The notes under the pieces are model-generated. The model searched no databases. It was not told the DNA's origin and saw nothing but the letters and a program-made list of their open reading frames with translations. A stretch of DNA of 64,000 nucleotides, taken from the NCBI RefSeq assembly GCF_001278755.1, contig NZ_CP012601.1:2790001-2854000 (forward strand), written 5' to 3'. Numbering within the stretch: the first letter of the stretch is position 1; every line of letters begins with the position of its first letter. A program made the translations under genes and the position numbers. Shown here piece after piece: positions 41,709 through 52,422 of this stretch. This stretch comes from Bacillus sp. FJAT-22090 (GTDB lineage: Bacteria; Bacillota; Bacilli; Bacillales_A; Planococcaceae).

Positions 41709-42962
41709 TTAATTTCTTTCAACGTTTGTTAATATTATTTTACTATGAGGAATGCTAGGCATACTCACCATGCTATAGCTTAAGTCTTGTTCTGGAAGAT
41801 CATATTTCAACTTGTTAACTAAATAATCTAAACTAACTTTCATTACCTCAATCGTAACAAACTCACCTGCACAACGATGTCCCAGCAAATAGTCACCGCC
41901 ACCTTGTGGAATAAAGTTAAATGGGCTTCCTTTCCAGTTACTAAACCTTTCAGGATTGAAAACCTCCGCATTATCCCAAAGTTCAGCGTCATGATTTGTT
42001 CCATACAAATCGAGCAGAGTCAATGTTCCTTTTTCGAAGGTGTAACCATTCCACACAAATTCATTTTTCACCTTGGCAGCTACTAAAGGAAAAAAAGGGT
42101 AATATCGTCGAACTTCCTGAACAAACATTTGCGCATATTGATTATTTGCTACCTTCAACTTACCTCTTTCCTCGGGATGATGATGGATGGCTAACGCTGT
42201 AAAATTAATATAAATAGCAATTGCTACAATTGGTCTAATAATATTTACTACTTCCACTGCAGCTATTTCTATATCTAATAGCTCGCCTTTTAGATCTTGA
42301 TGAATGGAAATGGTATGGAGAGCAGAACCCTCCTTGGGCTTCAACTGTCCTTCTCTTACCTGTTCAATCAATTGCGCAACCCATTCCTCCAGATTTTTGC
42401 GGGCATGCCGACCTTTCCAATGCTTTGGCCCAATTGCAGTTGGTGATTCGAATAATAATCCTAATTGTATTGTTCGTTCCTTTACTTCCTCTTCCTTTAA
42501 AGGCACTCCAGCCCACTCACAAGCAGTTCTACACAGGATTTCTTTACTTTCCTCGTAAAGTATTACTTCGTCTGTTAGTTCCCACTTATTGACTGCATTT
42601 TCCCATTGCTTTTTAGTGATATTCTTTAACTCCTCCAGCTTATCTGGTGTCATCAGTGACATAAACATTTCTTTACGGTGTCTATGAGCCTCGTTATCTA
42701 AAGACTGAACTCCCCCAACGCCAAATAAAGTCTTTTGAACACGCTTTGGAGCAACCCCATTTCGCAAAAACTTTTCGTCATCATAAAAAATCTCCGCTGC
42801 TTCCTTTCCCCCTATACAAATTGCTTTTTGACCTAATAAATGGGTCTCATAAACATTGGAGGAGAAACTTTTTCTCCTATTAGGAATATACAAATAACCC
42901 TCTCTCAAAAAACTTAGGCTATGATCTATACCCTCTTCACGAGGCATCTGATTTGAATTCAT
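41709..42962 (-). CDS. cypC: Fatty-acid peroxygenase, cytochrome P450 CYP152 (CypC-like)
   Basis: 417 aa, identical in length to B. subtilis CypC. It hydroxylates fatty acids at alpha/beta carbons using H2O2, without reductase. Heme ligand Cys364 in G-H-R-C-A-G-E; the CYP152 pair Arg243-Pro244 (N-I-I-R-P), which binds the substrate carboxylate and replaces the usual acid-alcohol pair, is present. Soluble. Start ATG 42962. Confidence 0.95.
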   Translation of the reverse strand: MNSNQMPREEGIDHSLSFLREGYLYIPNRRKSFSSNVYETHLLGQKAICIGGKEAAEIFYDDEKFLRNGVAPKRVQKTLFGVGGVQSLDNEAHRHRKEMFMSLMTPDKLEELKNITKKQWENAVNKWELTDEVILYEESKEILCRTACEWAGVPLKEEEVKERTIQLGLLFESPTAIGPKHWKGRHARKNLEEWVAQLIEQVREGQLKPKEGSALHTISIHQDLKGELLDIEIAAVEVVNIIRPIVAIAIYINFTALAIHHHPEERGKLKVANNQYAQMFVQEVRRYYPFFPLVAAKVKNEFVWNGYTFEKGTLTLLDLYGTNHDAELWDNAEVFNPERFSNWKGSPFNFIPQGGGDYLLGHRCAGEFVTIEVMKVSLDYLVNKLKYDLPEQDLSYSMVSMPSIPHSKIILTNVERN

Positions 42963-43092
42963 TATTTAATCCATCTCCTTAAAGGTCTTCCTCACAAATC
43001 AATTTTAATTAGTGTTCCCCTGTTTATTTTTATTAAAACTTACGATTACATAACCTCTTTTTAATGACAGGAAAATTATTATTCTCAAGTTA

Positions 43093-43121
43093 TTGACACA
43101 CTTCAATATTTATTATATTGT
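43093..43121 (+). promoter_or_regulatory. Sigma-A-like promoter upstream of the chemoreceptor
   Basis: TTGACA (43093-43098), 17 bp, TATTGT (43116-43121), about 145 bp before the start. The 304-bp gap also holds GCCAATAC, near to a sigma-D -10 (GCCGATAT), but without a good -35. Confidence 0.55.
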
Positions 43122-43266
43122 TTACTTTGTCTTTATAATACGAAATACCTAATTATCGGAATATTGTAGTAAAAAGGTAATGTTCACTTGCATTTCTTTA
43201 AGTAATTCAATAGAGACAGAAGCCAATACATAACTTCAAAGAAATAGAAACGAAAGGTGTTTTAAA

Positions 43267-45027
43267 ATGAACTTTAAAAATATTATAAAAAGGATGTCTT
43301 CCATTAAATTTAAACTTATTAGTATTTCCATCCTGCTTTTAGTAATTCCTTTAATTGTTCTTGGAATCGCTAGTTATGAAAGGAGTGCTTCCAGCTTAGA
43401 TGAAATCGGAGAACAGAACCTAAAAAATAGCGTAGAAATGACCCTTGAAATGATACGTGTATTAAATGAAAGCGTAGAAAAAGGCGATTTGTCACTAATT
43501 GAAGCACAGGAAAAAGTTAAGAAAGCTATACTAGGCGATGTAAATCCAGATGGAACACGTCCAATCAATAAAAATATCGGCTTAGGTGAACATGGATACA
43601 TGTATGTTTTGGATAGTGAAGGACTAGAACTTGCTCATCCAACCGCTGAAGGTGAAAATCTTTGGGACTCAGAAGATTCTAACGGAGTTAAATTTGTTCA
43701 AGAAATAATTAAAATGGGGAATGATGGTGGTGGATTCGTTTATTATGAATGGCCGCATCCAACAAACAACAAAGTGATAGAGACAAAGGTGTCTTATTCT
43801 GAAACCGATCCTTATTGGGGTTGGGTAGTCAATGCAAGTACTTTTATGATGGATTTCAATCAACCCGCTAATGAAATTTTACAGATGATTTCTATAGTAA
43901 TTGGAATTACATTAATTGTTGGTATCTTGATCATATGGTTGTTTGCTAATAGTATTGCTAAACCGATTAAGAAAGTGTCTGAACATATGAACCATCTTGC
44001 TCATGGTGATTTGACTCAAGGACATATACAAGTGAAATCAAAAGATGAGACTGGCCAGCTTGCAGACGCAATGAATAAAATGCAAAGTAGTATAATAAAT
44101 GCAATGAAAAGTATATCTAGTAGCTCAGAAACATTGTCGAGCCATAGTGAAGAGCTAACTCAATCTGCTAATGAAATGAAAGCAGGTACTGAACAAATAG
44201 CTACAACCATGCAGGAGTTGGCTTTTGGAACAGAATCACAAGCCAATAGCACTGGAGAATTGTCTTCCATAATGGATTCGTTTGTTTCTAGAGTGATAGA
44301 AGCTAATGAAAACGGAGAAAAAATCCAACATTCAACAAGTGAAGTTCTACAGATGACTAACAAGGGCAAGCATTTGATGGAATCCTCTAATAAACAGATG
44401 GAGAGAGTAAATGAGATTATAAGAGAATCCGTTCAACAATTCCAAGGTTTCGAGGAACGCACGAAAGAAATAGCTAATCTCGTTACCGTGATACGTGATA
44501 TTGCAGGGCAAACCAATCTTTTAGCATTAAATGCTTCGATTGAAGCGGCACGCGCTGGAGAACACGGAAAAGGATTTGCTGTAGTTGCAGACGAAGTAAG
44601 GAAGCTTGCAGAGCAAGTAAATGATTCTGTCACTGACATTACGGCCATTGTAAATAATACACAAGAAGAGTTTATTGAAGTAAAAAGTTTCTTACAGAGT
44701 GGATATAATGAGGTCGAAGAAGGCGCAGGTCAAATTAAATCTACAGGCGAAGCGATTAACAATATCAATGTTTTAGTATTAGAAATGGTTGAAAATGTCC
44801 AAACAATCTCTAATAACTTATCTGAAATCGCAGCTAATAGCCAAGAGATGAATGGTTCAATAGAAGAAATAGCAGCTATATCGGAAGAATCAGCAGCGGG
44901 AGTAGAACAAACTGCCGCAACCGCGGAAGAAGCTAGTAGTTCGATGGAAGAAGTAGCTGAAAGCGCAGAACAACTTGCGAAGTTAGCTGAAGATTTAAAT
45001 GGAGTTGTACAACACTTTAAACTTTAA
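43267..45027 (+). CDS. Methyl-accepting chemotaxis protein with sCache-type sensor
   Basis: 586 aa. N-terminal membrane helix (about 17-37), external sensor (about 40-200) with [11 protein letters not shown] and [10 protein letters not shown] typical of sCache_2 domains, second helix (about 208-230), HAMP (to about 285) and cytoplasmic signalling domain with the hairpin tip [22 protein letters not shown] (near 410-430). sCache_2 sensors often bind small organic acids; ligand unknown. Confidence 0.93.
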   Translation: MNFKNIIKRMSSIKFKLISISILLLVIPLIVLGIASYERSASSLDEIGEQNLKNSVEMTLEMIRVLNESVEKGDLSLIEAQEKVKKAILGDVNPDGTRPINKNIGLGEHGYMYVLDSEGLELAHPTAEGENLWDSEDSNGVKFVQEIIKMGNDGGGFVYYEWPHPTNNKVIETKVSYSETDPYWGWVVNASTFMMDFNQPANEILQMISIVIGITLIVGILIIWLFANSIAKPIKKVSEHMNHLAHGDLTQGHIQVKSKDETGQLADAMNKMQSSIINAMKSISSSSETLSSHSEELTQSANEMKAGTEQIATTMQELAFGTESQANSTGELSSIMDSFVSRVIEANENGEKIQHSTSEVLQMTNKGKHLMESSNKQMERVNEIIRESVQQFQGFEERTKEIANLVTVIRDIAGQTNLLALNASIEAARAGEHGKGFAVVADEVRKLAEQVNDSVTDITAIVNNTQEEFIEVKSFLQSGYNEVEEGAGQIKSTGEAINNINVLVLEMVENVQTISNNLSEIAANSQEMNGSIEEIAAISEESAAGVEQTAATAEEASSSMEEVAESAEQLAKLAEDLNGVVQHFKL

Positions 45028-45039
45028 AGGATAGATTTT

Positions 45040-45086
45040 ACACTTTGTATAATGTCGAATGACTTATACAAAGTGTTTTATTTTTG
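45040..45086 (+). terminator. Chemoreceptor terminator
   Basis: 13-bp perfect stem ACACTTTGTATAA (45040-45052) / TTATACAAAGTGT (45064-45076), then TTTTATTTTTG. Confidence 0.9.
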
Positions 45087-45126
45087 TTAAAATGGATTTA
45101 CTTTAGCCTGAAGGGACGAAAAATAA

Positions 45127-45756
45127 ATGAACTCACCTTTTACATACAAATATACCGCTCCACAGGTAGCAGAAAAAAATCAACCAACTTTGTTTTTATT
45201 ACACGGCATGGGAAGTAATGAAGAGGATTTGCCTCAGCTAGTGAAGGACTTTGAAAAGACACATCATATTTTTAGCTTGCGCGGACCAATTGTTTTCAAC
45301 CCTGGGTACGCGTTTTTTACAATAGAAGAAGAGGGCAAACCAAATCGAGAAGTATTTGATAAAGTACTGGTCTATATTCAATCTTTTATTCGCGAGACAA
45401 TTGTAGAATTTGAGTTGGATTCTAACCAAATTTCTGTACTTGGCTTTAGTCAAGGTGCTGTGCTAGCACAAGCATTAGCTTTAACTATGGGAAATGAATT
45501 GAATAGTGTTGTTGCTTTGAGTGGCTATATACCGGACTTTGTAAAAAATGAATATAGCAAAAGATCTATTGATCATTTAGATATTTTTATTTCTCATGGT
45601 GATTATGATTACATTATTCCTTTCCAATGGGGTGCTGAAAGTAAGGATTATTTCGAAAGGCTCGGTGCTAAGGTTACCTTTAAAACATATAACGATGGTC
45701 ACGGTGTACCACCGGAAAATCAGCAGGATCTTGTGGAGTTTTTGAAGAAGAATTAA
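45127..45756 (+). CDS. Alpha/beta hydrolase, carboxylesterase/phospholipase family
   Basis: 209 aa. Oxyanion-side H-G-M-G-S-N (26-31), nucleophile Ser108 in G-F-S-Q-G, acid in H-G-D-Y-D (Asp159 or 161), His192 in D-G-H-G-V-P. Typical of the MhqD/YodD group of small esterases; cytoplasmic. Start ATG 45127 with AGGGACG upstream. Confidence 0.88.
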   Translation: MNSPFTYKYTAPQVAEKNQPTLFLLHGMGSNEEDLPQLVKDFEKTHHIFSLRGPIVFNPGYAFFTIEEEGKPNREVFDKVLVYIQSFIRETIVEFELDSNQISVLGFSQGAVLAQALALTMGNELNSVVALSGYIPDFVKNEYSKRSIDHLDIFISHGDYDYIIPFQWGAESKDYFERLGAKVTFKTYNDGHGVPPENQQDLVEFLKKN

Positions 45757-45829
45757 TGTTTGATTATATGAAATCAGATTGCTCGTTCATCCATTAAATG
45801 AATAAGTGGAAAACCAAATAGAAAAAGAA

Positions 45830-45864
45830 GAAGCTCAGAAATAGGATACTTATTTCTGAGCTTC
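45830..45864. terminator. Bidirectional terminator
   Basis: 14-bp perfect stem GAAGCTCAGAAATA (45830-45843) / TATTTCTGAGCTTC (45851-45864). The right arm encodes the C-terminus of the MFS protein. Confidence 0.85.
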
Positions 45865-47043
45865 TTTCAACGTAAATTTTAGAAAGAAGGATAAGATTAC
45901 CGAAATTAGAAGGAAACTTGCTATTAAACCTATGACTCCGTTCCAGCCAAACTTGGACCAAAAAATCCCGCCTGCAGTACCTCCAATACTAGAGCCGACA
46001 TAATAGAAAAATAAATAAAGCGAAGAAGCTTGTGCCTTATCATGTTCCGCTCTTTTACTCACCCATCCACTCGCGATGGAATGCGCTCCAAAAAATCCAA
46101 AAGTAAATATAATAATGCCAACAATTTTCAGTGTTAATCCAACATTAATCGTTAGGATAGCACCAGCAAACATAATGCCTATTCCAACAAATAACATTTT
46201 TTGTCTACCATATCGATCCGCTAGGCTACCAAGCCATGTGGAGCTGAATGTTCCTACCAAATAAATAATAAAAATCCACCCGACAATCGTTGTACTAAGT
46301 GAATAAGGAGGACCTAGCAATTTAAAACTGATGTAATTATATAATGATACAAAACTCGCCATCAGTGTAAAGCCTATACCAAAAAGACAAAGCATACTTG
46401 AATCTTTTAAATGTGCTATAAGCGAATTAGTTAAAGCTCTAAATTGTAACTTTCTTGGCTCAAAATGTCGAGAATTTGGTAAAGAAATGACAAAATAAAT
46501 GCTAATCGCTAGACTTAATAAACCAAGAAAAACCATTCCAATTTTCCAGCTAAATAAATCTGTCATCGTCCCCATAATAATACGACCTGCTAGCCCGCCA
46601 ATCGAATTTCCACTTATATAAAGTCCCATTGCAACTCCTAGACTAGCCGGCTCTACTTCTTCCCCCAAATAAGCCATTGCAATTGCCGGAAGTCCGGCAA
46701 AAGCAACCCCTTGAATCACTCGTAATACAAGTAGCACTTCAAAATTTGGAGAAAACGCAATTATTAATGTCAAAATAGAAGCCGCAAGGATGGAAATCGT
46801 CATCAATCGTTTACGTCCCCATGCTTCTGAAAGAGATCCGAAGATGACAAGGCATATAGCTAAAGCAAATGTAGTAAATGAAAGGGACAAACTAGCCACA
46901 GCTGGTGACACCTGAAATTCTCTTGAAAATTCAGGAAGAATCGGTTGTGTGATGTATAAATTAGCAAACGTTATAAACCCTGCTGCAAATAATGCAAAGT
47001 TAACTTTTTTATATTCTTTCGTTCCTTTTTGTATATATTCCAT
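45850..47043 (-). CDS. MFS transporter, drug/sugar-efflux type
   Basis: 397 aa, 12 helices. MFS motif A G-S-L-S-E-A-W-G-R-K-R-L (about 69-80) and again G-S-L-A-D-R-Y-G-R-Q-K; I-T-Q-P-I-L-P at the end of helix 1. Resembles YbcL/YdhP-like efflux carriers. Starts 29 bp after the peptidase E gene, so the two likely form one unit. Confidence 0.85.
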   Translation of the reverse strand: MEYIQKGTKEYKKVNFALFAAGFITFANLYITQPILPEFSREFQVSPAVASLSLSFTTFALAICLVIFGSLSEAWGRKRLMTISILAASILTLIIAFSPNFEVLLVLRVIQGVAFAGLPAIAMAYLGEEVEPASLGVAMGLYISGNSIGGLAGRIIMGTMTDLFSWKIGMVFLGLLSLAISIYFVISLPNSRHFEPRKLQFRALTNSLIAHLKDSSMLCLFGIGFTLMASFVSLYNYISFKLLGPPYSLSTTIVGWIFIIYLVGTFSSTWLGSLADRYGRQKMLFVGIGIMFAGAILTINVGLTLKIVGIIIFTFGFFGAHSIASGWVSKRAEHDKAQASSLYLFFYYVGSSIGGTAGGIFWSKFGWNGVIGLIASFLLISVILSFFLKFTLKEAQK

Positions 47044-47071
47044 CAGTATATCGCCTCAATATGTTTTGTAA

Positions 47072-47764
47072 CTAGTTTTTAAAACCTAAATAAGTTGTGG
47101 ATAACTTCTCTTCTTTGTTCTTATCCACACGATATCCACTAGCATGTGGACGAGAACTTACAACAGAGTATAATTTTTCATCTATAAAATGCAGAGCAAC
47201 CCCATCGTCCGCTGCATATCCTGCACCAATAACGCCTTCATTGATAAACTTTTGATAAACAGGGCGTCTATCTTCTTCCCCATCATAATGTGGACAATTA
47301 CTACCAGAAATCAAACCCAGACATGAGATAGGTTCAAGCTCGTCCCCGAAGGAATCCGTTGTACCTTCTTCAAACCAACAAAGTGACCCCGCACTGATCC
47401 CAGCTAAAATAATTCCATTGTTGTATGCTTCTCGAATAATTATATCCAATTCCCACTCTTTCCAAAGAGCCATGAGGTTTTTCGTGTTACCTCCCCCTAC
47501 ATAGAGAATGTCCTGGTCGAGAATGAATTTCTTAATATCACGGGTATGTGGTTTAAACAACGATAAATGGGAAGGCTCACATGCCTCATTTTGAAAAAAA
47601 TTATAAAAACGTTCAATATAACTATCTGCATCTCCGCTAGCCGTACCAATAAAACAAATTTTTGGCCTATCCTTTTTGGATTGCTTCAAAATATATCGAT
47701 CTAATAATGGATTTTCAGGCTCCATGGAGAAACCTCCACCACCCATTGCAATAATTTGTTTCAT
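47072..47764 (-). CDS. Peptidase E-like (S51) protein
   Basis: 230 aa. Nucleophile elbow G-I-S-A-G-S with Ser124, the S51 pattern; class I glutamine amidotransferase-like fold with G-G-G-N-T near 90-94. S51 enzymes cleave Asp-X dipeptides; YgaJ is the B. subtilis relative. Cytoplasmic. Upstream lies a hairpin terminator (47818-47856). Confidence 0.88.
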   Translation of the reverse strand: MKQIIAMGGGGFSMEPENPLLDRYILKQSKKDRPKICFIGTASGDADSYIERFYNFFQNEACEPSHLSLFKPHTRDIKKFILDQDILYVGGGNTKNLMALWKEWELDIIIREAYNNGIILAGISAGSLCWFEEGTTDSFGDELEPISCLGLISGSNCPHYDGEEDRRPVYQKFINEGVIGAGYAADDGVALHFIDEKLYSVVSSRPHASGYRVDKNKEEKLSTTYLGFKN

Positions 47765-47817
47765 TTACTATTCCCCCATCCTGATTTCTTTTTACTAATA
47801 GTAACATGAAAAAAAGA

Positions 47818-47856
47818 ACTTGCACTTCAACTATTTTGAATAGTTAAAATGCAAGT
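47818..47856 (-). terminator. Terminator upstream of the peptidase E gene
   Basis: Long stem with outer ACTTGCA/TGCAAGT and inner AACTATT/AATAGTT arms, then TCTTTTTTT on the minus strand. It may end the chemoreceptor transcript (48089-49840) or attenuate transcription into the peptidase gene. Confidence 0.7.
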
Positions 47857-47908
47857 CTTTGAAAAATATTAGAGAGAAAGAAAAACTAGTGAACGCACGT
47901 TAAAGACT

Positions 47909-47999
47909 AGAACACGGATGTGCGCTTGCCGCACGTTACGCTTGAGCCTCCGCAGGATGAGTCGCTCCTTCGTCGCTCTCACATCCTGGCAACACCCTT
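47909..47999. repeat. GC-richer dispersed intergenic repeat, copy A
   Basis: Contains AGAACACGGATGTGC, CTTGCCGCACG and CGCAGGATGAGTCGCT (47951-47966). The last block is identical at 63350-63365, and the first ones recur in altered form at 63496-63533. No ORF. The gap 47857-48088 holds only this. Confidence 0.75.
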
Positions 48000-48088
48000 T
48001 CAAAACAGTGTAAATTTATCAGATATATAGACTACTTTATTCTCTACTTTTACGCTAACTGGTTAAATCACAAGTAATAAATAAATAA

Positions 48089-49840
48089 TTAAATACGAAA
48101 TTTCGAAATATCCTGGATCATTTCTTGCATGGAAGCTTGAAGTTTATATACTTCATCATTTAACTCTTCAACTAGCTCTACTTGTTGGTCAGATGATTTT
48201 GCAACACTCGTTGTATCTTCTGTATTCTGACGAACAACACCATTCATCTCTTCTGTCGATGCAAGCACCTCTTCTGAGCTCGCTGACATTTGTTCAATAA
48301 TAGCTGAGTCTTCTTGAATTCCATCATTGACCTTAACCACAGCTTGTAGGATCATTTCTAAACGTTCTCCGATAGTATGAACCTCGCTATTTCCTTCTTT
48401 CGCCAATACAGAAGATTGGTTCATTTCCTCCGTTACACGACTTGTAATCTCTTCAAATTTCTGAAGCTGCATACGAATATCCTCTGCAGAAGATCGTGAC
48501 ATCTCCGCTAACTTGCGTACTTCATCAGCTACAACTGCAAAGCCTTTACCTGCCTCGCCTGCTCGTGCCGCTTCGATTGCTGCATTTAATGCAAGTAAAT
48601 TTGTTTGTTCTGCGATGCTCGTAATAACCTTTACCATTTCTTCAATTGAGCGATACTTTTCGCCCATTTCTTCTACATGCTCACTCGTTTTTAGTACAGA
48701 TTTTTCTACCGTTTCGATTTTCTCAATAACCTTTTCTGAATCTGAAACACTATTTTCCACAAGCTTTGTCATGTCAAAAGATGAATTTGACATAGATGTT
48801 GTAGAATCAGCCATACGTTGAATTCCTGCAGCCATTTCTTCCATAGCATTTAGCACTTCATTATTACTTATATGTTGCTTCTCTCCATTAATGGCTAGGC
48901 TAGTTATATTTTGAGCAATAGCATCATTTGAGACACGCACTTTATTCATTGTATCCTGGATTCGATATGTAAAATCATTGACTTCCATAGAAGAATCCTT
49001 CATCATCTTTAATGTTTTCTTTAACTGTAACAATGATGTAGAAAATGCCTGAACAAAATCTGCAATTTCGTTTTTTGCCTTATATTGAATTTGCGATACT
49101 TGCTCTTCTGCGCCTTTCAAATCCCCATTTGCAAAATTGGTCGTCGCCTCTTTTAATTCTGAAAGAGGGTGCAGTATTTTATATGTACTTCGATAGATTA
49201 TGTACAATACAACAAGACAGATTACTATTATTAAAGAAAACACAATCGGAAGAACAGACGACAAAACATCTTTTTGTATCCCTTGTACTACATCAGCTGA
49301 AATATCTACTCCAAGAACCGCAATAGCTTTACCTGATGCATCCTTAATCGGTACATATCCAGTTATATATTCTCCAAATTCTCCATCACTCTGAATATTA
49401 GTAAATAAAGAGCCCTTCTCAATTGCTTCTTGAATTTCCTTCCCGGAGGTGCCAGTAGACTCTAGACCTATAGTTCCGACTAGCGCAGGATCTTCATCAC
49501 GTGGTGCTGCATAAACCAAAAAGGTTGGATTCTTTCCTGGCTCTGGAATGGAAAAAGTATAAGCATATAAAACACCATTTTTCTCTTTTAAATCATTTAG
49601 TTGATCTCTTAACTCCCAATAGAGATCATCCTCTTCTAAAATAGTATTGAACTTTTTATATTGTTCTCCATCAATTTGATTGGCAAAGTTACTCGCAATT
49701 TGCGATGCTTGTGCACCCATTGTTTTCTCGACACTCGTATTTGTATTCCAATAAACAATTCCCCCGAAAATAACAGCGATTAATGTAAATGTAACTAGAG
49801 CAAACAGTAAAATATGCTTACCTAATTTTGTCTTCTTCAT
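48089..49840 (-). CDS. Methyl-accepting chemotaxis protein with Cache-like sensor
   Basis: 583 aa. Membrane helix (about 10-30), external sensor (about 33-190) with [19 protein letters not shown] typical of Cache domains, second helix (about 195-217), HAMP, and signalling domain with [19 protein letters not shown] (near 410-430). ATG 49840 with GAAGGGG upstream; extended -10 TGCTATTAT about 40 bp upstream. Ligand unknown. Confidence 0.92.
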   Translation of the reverse strand: MKKTKLGKHILLFALVTFTLIAVIFGGIVYWNTNTSVEKTMGAQASQIASNFANQIDGEQYKKFNTILEEDDLYWELRDQLNDLKEKNGVLYAYTFSIPEPGKNPTFLVYAAPRDEDPALVGTIGLESTGTSGKEIQEAIEKGSLFTNIQSDGEFGEYITGYVPIKDASGKAIAVLGVDISADVVQGIQKDVLSSVLPIVFSLIIVICLVVLYIIYRSTYKILHPLSELKEATTNFANGDLKGAEEQVSQIQYKAKNEIADFVQAFSTSLLQLKKTLKMMKDSSMEVNDFTYRIQDTMNKVRVSNDAIAQNITSLAINGEKQHISNNEVLNAMEEMAAGIQRMADSTTSMSNSSFDMTKLVENSVSDSEKVIEKIETVEKSVLKTSEHVEEMGEKYRSIEEMVKVITSIAEQTNLLALNAAIEAARAGEAGKGFAVVADEVRKLAEMSRSSAEDIRMQLQKFEEITSRVTEEMNQSSVLAKEGNSEVHTIGERLEMILQAVVKVNDGIQEDSAIIEQMSASSEEVLASTEEMNGVVRQNTEDTTSVAKSSDQQVELVEELNDEVYKLQASMQEMIQDISKFRI

Positions 49841-50027
49841 TTCTTATCCCCTTCCTCCAAGATATAATAATAGCAGAAAATTGCGCAAATAAAAGATAAA
49901 TATTTGTATTTTATAGATATTTTTTATCATAAATAAAAAATGATTGAATCCATTTTACCTATTTACCCGTTTATACCTTTTATTACTATTGATACATTAT
50001 CGCAAAAAATAAAAAGCTAAAACAAAT

Positions 50028-50083
50028 AAAAAAGCATGCCATCCCAAAAATCTTTACAAGATAATCGGATATGCATGCTTTTT
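50028..50083 (-). terminator. gabD-like gene terminator
   Basis: Arms AAAGCATGC-ATCC / GGAT-GCATGCTTTTT with a long loop, 12 bp after the stop. Confidence 0.75.
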
Positions 50084-50094
50084 ATAAATTTAGA

Positions 50095-51516
50095 CTATAA
50101 ACCAAGAGAAATGTACTTAATCTCTAAGTATTCGTCCATTCCATGGTGACCACCTTCACGGCCGAGTCCACTTTGTTTAAATCCTCCAAATGGCGCCTGT
50201 GGAGTAGATGGTAAACCGTCATTCAAACCAATAATACCGTACTCTAATTTTTCTGTAATACGGATACCTCTCGAAATATTCTCTGTAAAAACATACGCTG
50301 CAAGTCCATATATAGAGTCATTCGCGCGTCGAATTGCCTCTTCTTCATCCTTAAATGTACTAATAGGGACTACTGGACCGAATGTTTCTTCCTGCATACA
50401 AAGCATGTCATCAGTGACATTCGTTAAAATGGTCGGTTCAAAGAAAAGACCTTCTTTTCTTTTCCCACCAAGTTTTACTTCTGCTCCTTTTGAGGCTGCA
50501 TCATCTACATGCTCCTGAGCTTTTTCCACAGCAGAATCGTTAATAAGCGGACCGATTGTCACGCCATCTTCGAGACCATTACCAATCTTCAACTTCTTCG
50601 TTTTTTCTATTAATAACTCAGTAAACTTCTGTGCAATCGATTCCTGCACGTATACACGATTAATACATACACAGGTTTGACCAGCATTTCGGAATTTCGC
50701 GGCAAGCACATTTTCTGCAGCCTTTTCTAAATTACAATCTTCCATAATGATAGAAGGTGCATGCCCCCCCAATTCAAGCGAAACTTTTTTGACTGTATCC
50801 GCCGCACCTTTCATTAACCGCTTTCCTACCTCTGTAGAACCTGTAAAAGTCAGTTTTCGAACACGGGAGTCTTCTATCCAAGCATTTCCAATAGAATTAG
50901 AATCGCCTGTTACTATATTTACAACCCCATCTGGTATTCCTGCTGCTTTTGCAAGTTGCACCAACTTGATTGCCGTGAGAGGTGTCTGTCCAGCAGGTTT
51001 TATTACTACAGTACAGCCAGAAGCGAGAGCCGGACCAACCTTTCTTGTAATCATTGCTGCTGGAAAGTTCCAAGGAGTAATAACTGCTACAACGCCCACC
51101 GGTTGTTTATGCACAAAAATACGTTTATTTTGTTGAGTTGCGGGAATCATTTCTCCATAAATACGTTTCCCTTCTTCTGCATACCAGGAAATAAACCCAT
51201 TTGCATAATTGATTTCCCCTCTTGCTTCTGTAAGAGGTTTCCCTTGCTCCTCTGTCATCGTTTTGGCAAGGTCTTCCGTATGATCCTTAATCAGATTATG
51301 CCAATTTTGTATTAGTTCACTTCGTTCATATGCAGATAAAGCAGACCATTTTTTAAATGCTTCATAAGCTACATCGACTGCTTGTATCGCTTCTTCCTTA
51401 CCTCCTTTTGGAACAGTCGCAAAAACTTCTCCTGTTGCAGGGTTACTGACTTCAATAACAGGTAATTCTTTTCCAACTTCCGCTCCATTAATGATCATGT
51501 AATATTGTCTAGACAT
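50095..51516 (-). CDS. gabD: NAD(P)-dependent succinate-semialdehyde dehydrogenase (aldehyde dehydrogenase family)
   Basis: 473 aa. Catalytic Glu248 in L-E-L-G-G-H-A-P and Cys282 in N-A-G-Q-T-C-V-C (the second Cys284 is typical of GabD-type enzymes with redox control). F-T-G-S-T-E-V-G near 224-231. Oxidises succinate semialdehyde to succinate in GABA breakdown; no gabT is adjacent. ATG 51516 is chosen: it gives the family start and has GGAG upstream; the open frame extends to 51615. Confidence 0.9.
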   Translation of the reverse strand: MSRQYYMIINGAEVGKELPVIEVSNPATGEVFATVPKGGKEEAIQAVDVAYEAFKKWSALSAYERSELIQNWHNLIKDHTEDLAKTMTEEQGKPLTEARGEINYANGFISWYAEEGKRIYGEMIPATQQNKRIFVHKQPVGVVAVITPWNFPAAMITRKVGPALASGCTVVIKPAGQTPLTAIKLVQLAKAAGIPDGVVNIVTGDSNSIGNAWIEDSRVRKLTFTGSTEVGKRLMKGAADTVKKVSLELGGHAPSIIMEDCNLEKAAENVLAAKFRNAGQTCVCINRVYVQESIAQKFTELLIEKTKKLKIGNGLEDGVTIGPLINDSAVEKAQEHVDDAASKGAEVKLGGKRKEGLFFEPTILTNVTDDMLCMQEETFGPVVPISTFKDEEEAIRRANDSIYGLAAYVFTENISRGIRITEKLEYGIIGLNDGLPSTPQAPFGGFKQSGLGREGGHHGMDEYLEIKYISLGL

Positions 51517-51720
51517 CCGTCTCCACTCCATTTCATATATTCTTTCTATGTTATCTACATTATAAAGATACCCCTCACAACATATTAATAAAACGATTTT
51601 ATATTGTAATGACACAAGAGAACTAGGAAATAAATTATCAGAATGTTCGAGTTCCTGGCAAAATTAAGTAGTGTAGAATAGAATAAAGACGTCAAATGCT
51701 TACATAAGGTGGTATCGCTT

Positions 51721-52422
51721 TTGTTAAAAGAATCTATTTTAATAGTAGAAGATGAAGAAAAAATTTTAAGATTGCTGGAAATAGAATTAGAATTTGAAGG
51801 TTATGAAATTGGAAAGGCTACAAATGGTTTAGATGCCTTAGAATCCTACCGCGCAAGAAATTGGGATTTGATATTACTTGATGTTATGTTGCCAGAAATG
51901 AGCGGAATAGAACTTCTCCGACGCATTCGTGTAAAGGACTCATTCATTCCAGTAGTTTTATTAACAGCCAAGGACTCCATAGAAGATAAAGTATCCGGTC
52001 TTGACCTGGGAGCCAATGACTATATTACAAAGCCTTTTCGTATGGAAGAATTACTAGCAAGAATACGAGCTGTTTTAAGGATAAAGCAGGCCACAGCACC
52101 AAAATTGGAAGAGAATGACGAGTGGATATATGTAAGTGACTTAAAGATAAATGAAAAAACGAGAGAAGTCATTCGAAGCAAAAACGATATAACTCTAACA
52201 CCAAAGGAATACGATCTACTTTTATATTTACTTAAAAACAAGCGTCAAGTTTTAGACCGTGAGCAAATTTTAGAGGCGGTTTGGGGCTATGATTATTTTG
52301 GAGAAACAAAAATTGTTGATGTTTATATTCGTTATCTCCGAAAAAAAATCGACGCTGACTTTGATTATCCATTAATTCATACAGTAAGGGGCGTAGGCTA
52401 CGTCTTAAAGGAAGTTACATGA
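51721..52422 (+). CDS. OmpR-family response regulator
   Basis: 233 aa. Receiver domain with acidic pocket E-D-E-E, phospho-acceptor Asp54 in L-L-D-V-M-L-P, Thr/Lys in T-A-K-D and the OmpR-type winged helix (about 130-230). TTG 51721 is preferred (AAGGTGG 8 nt upstream); a GTG at 51709 lies inside that ribosome site. Overlaps the kinase gene by 4 nt. With the PepSY genes it recalls B. subtilis ykoG-ykoH-ykoI-ykoJ. Confidence 0.92.
   Translation: MLKESILIVEDEEKILRLLEIELEFEGYEIGKATNGLDALESYRARNWDLILLDVMLPEMSGIELLRRIRVKDSFIPVVLLTAKDSIEDKVSGLDLGANDYITKPFRMEELLARIRAVLRIKQATAPKLEENDEWIYVSDLKINEKTREVIRSKNDITLTPKEYDLLLYLLKNKRQVLDREQILEAVWGYDYFGETKIVDVYIRYLRKKIDADFDYPLIHTVRGVGYVLKEVT

Noticed and set aside
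42963-43266. Sigma-D promoter for the chemoreceptor
   Set aside because: A GCCAATAC box exists but no matching TAAA box at the right distance; the sigma-A-like pair is better.
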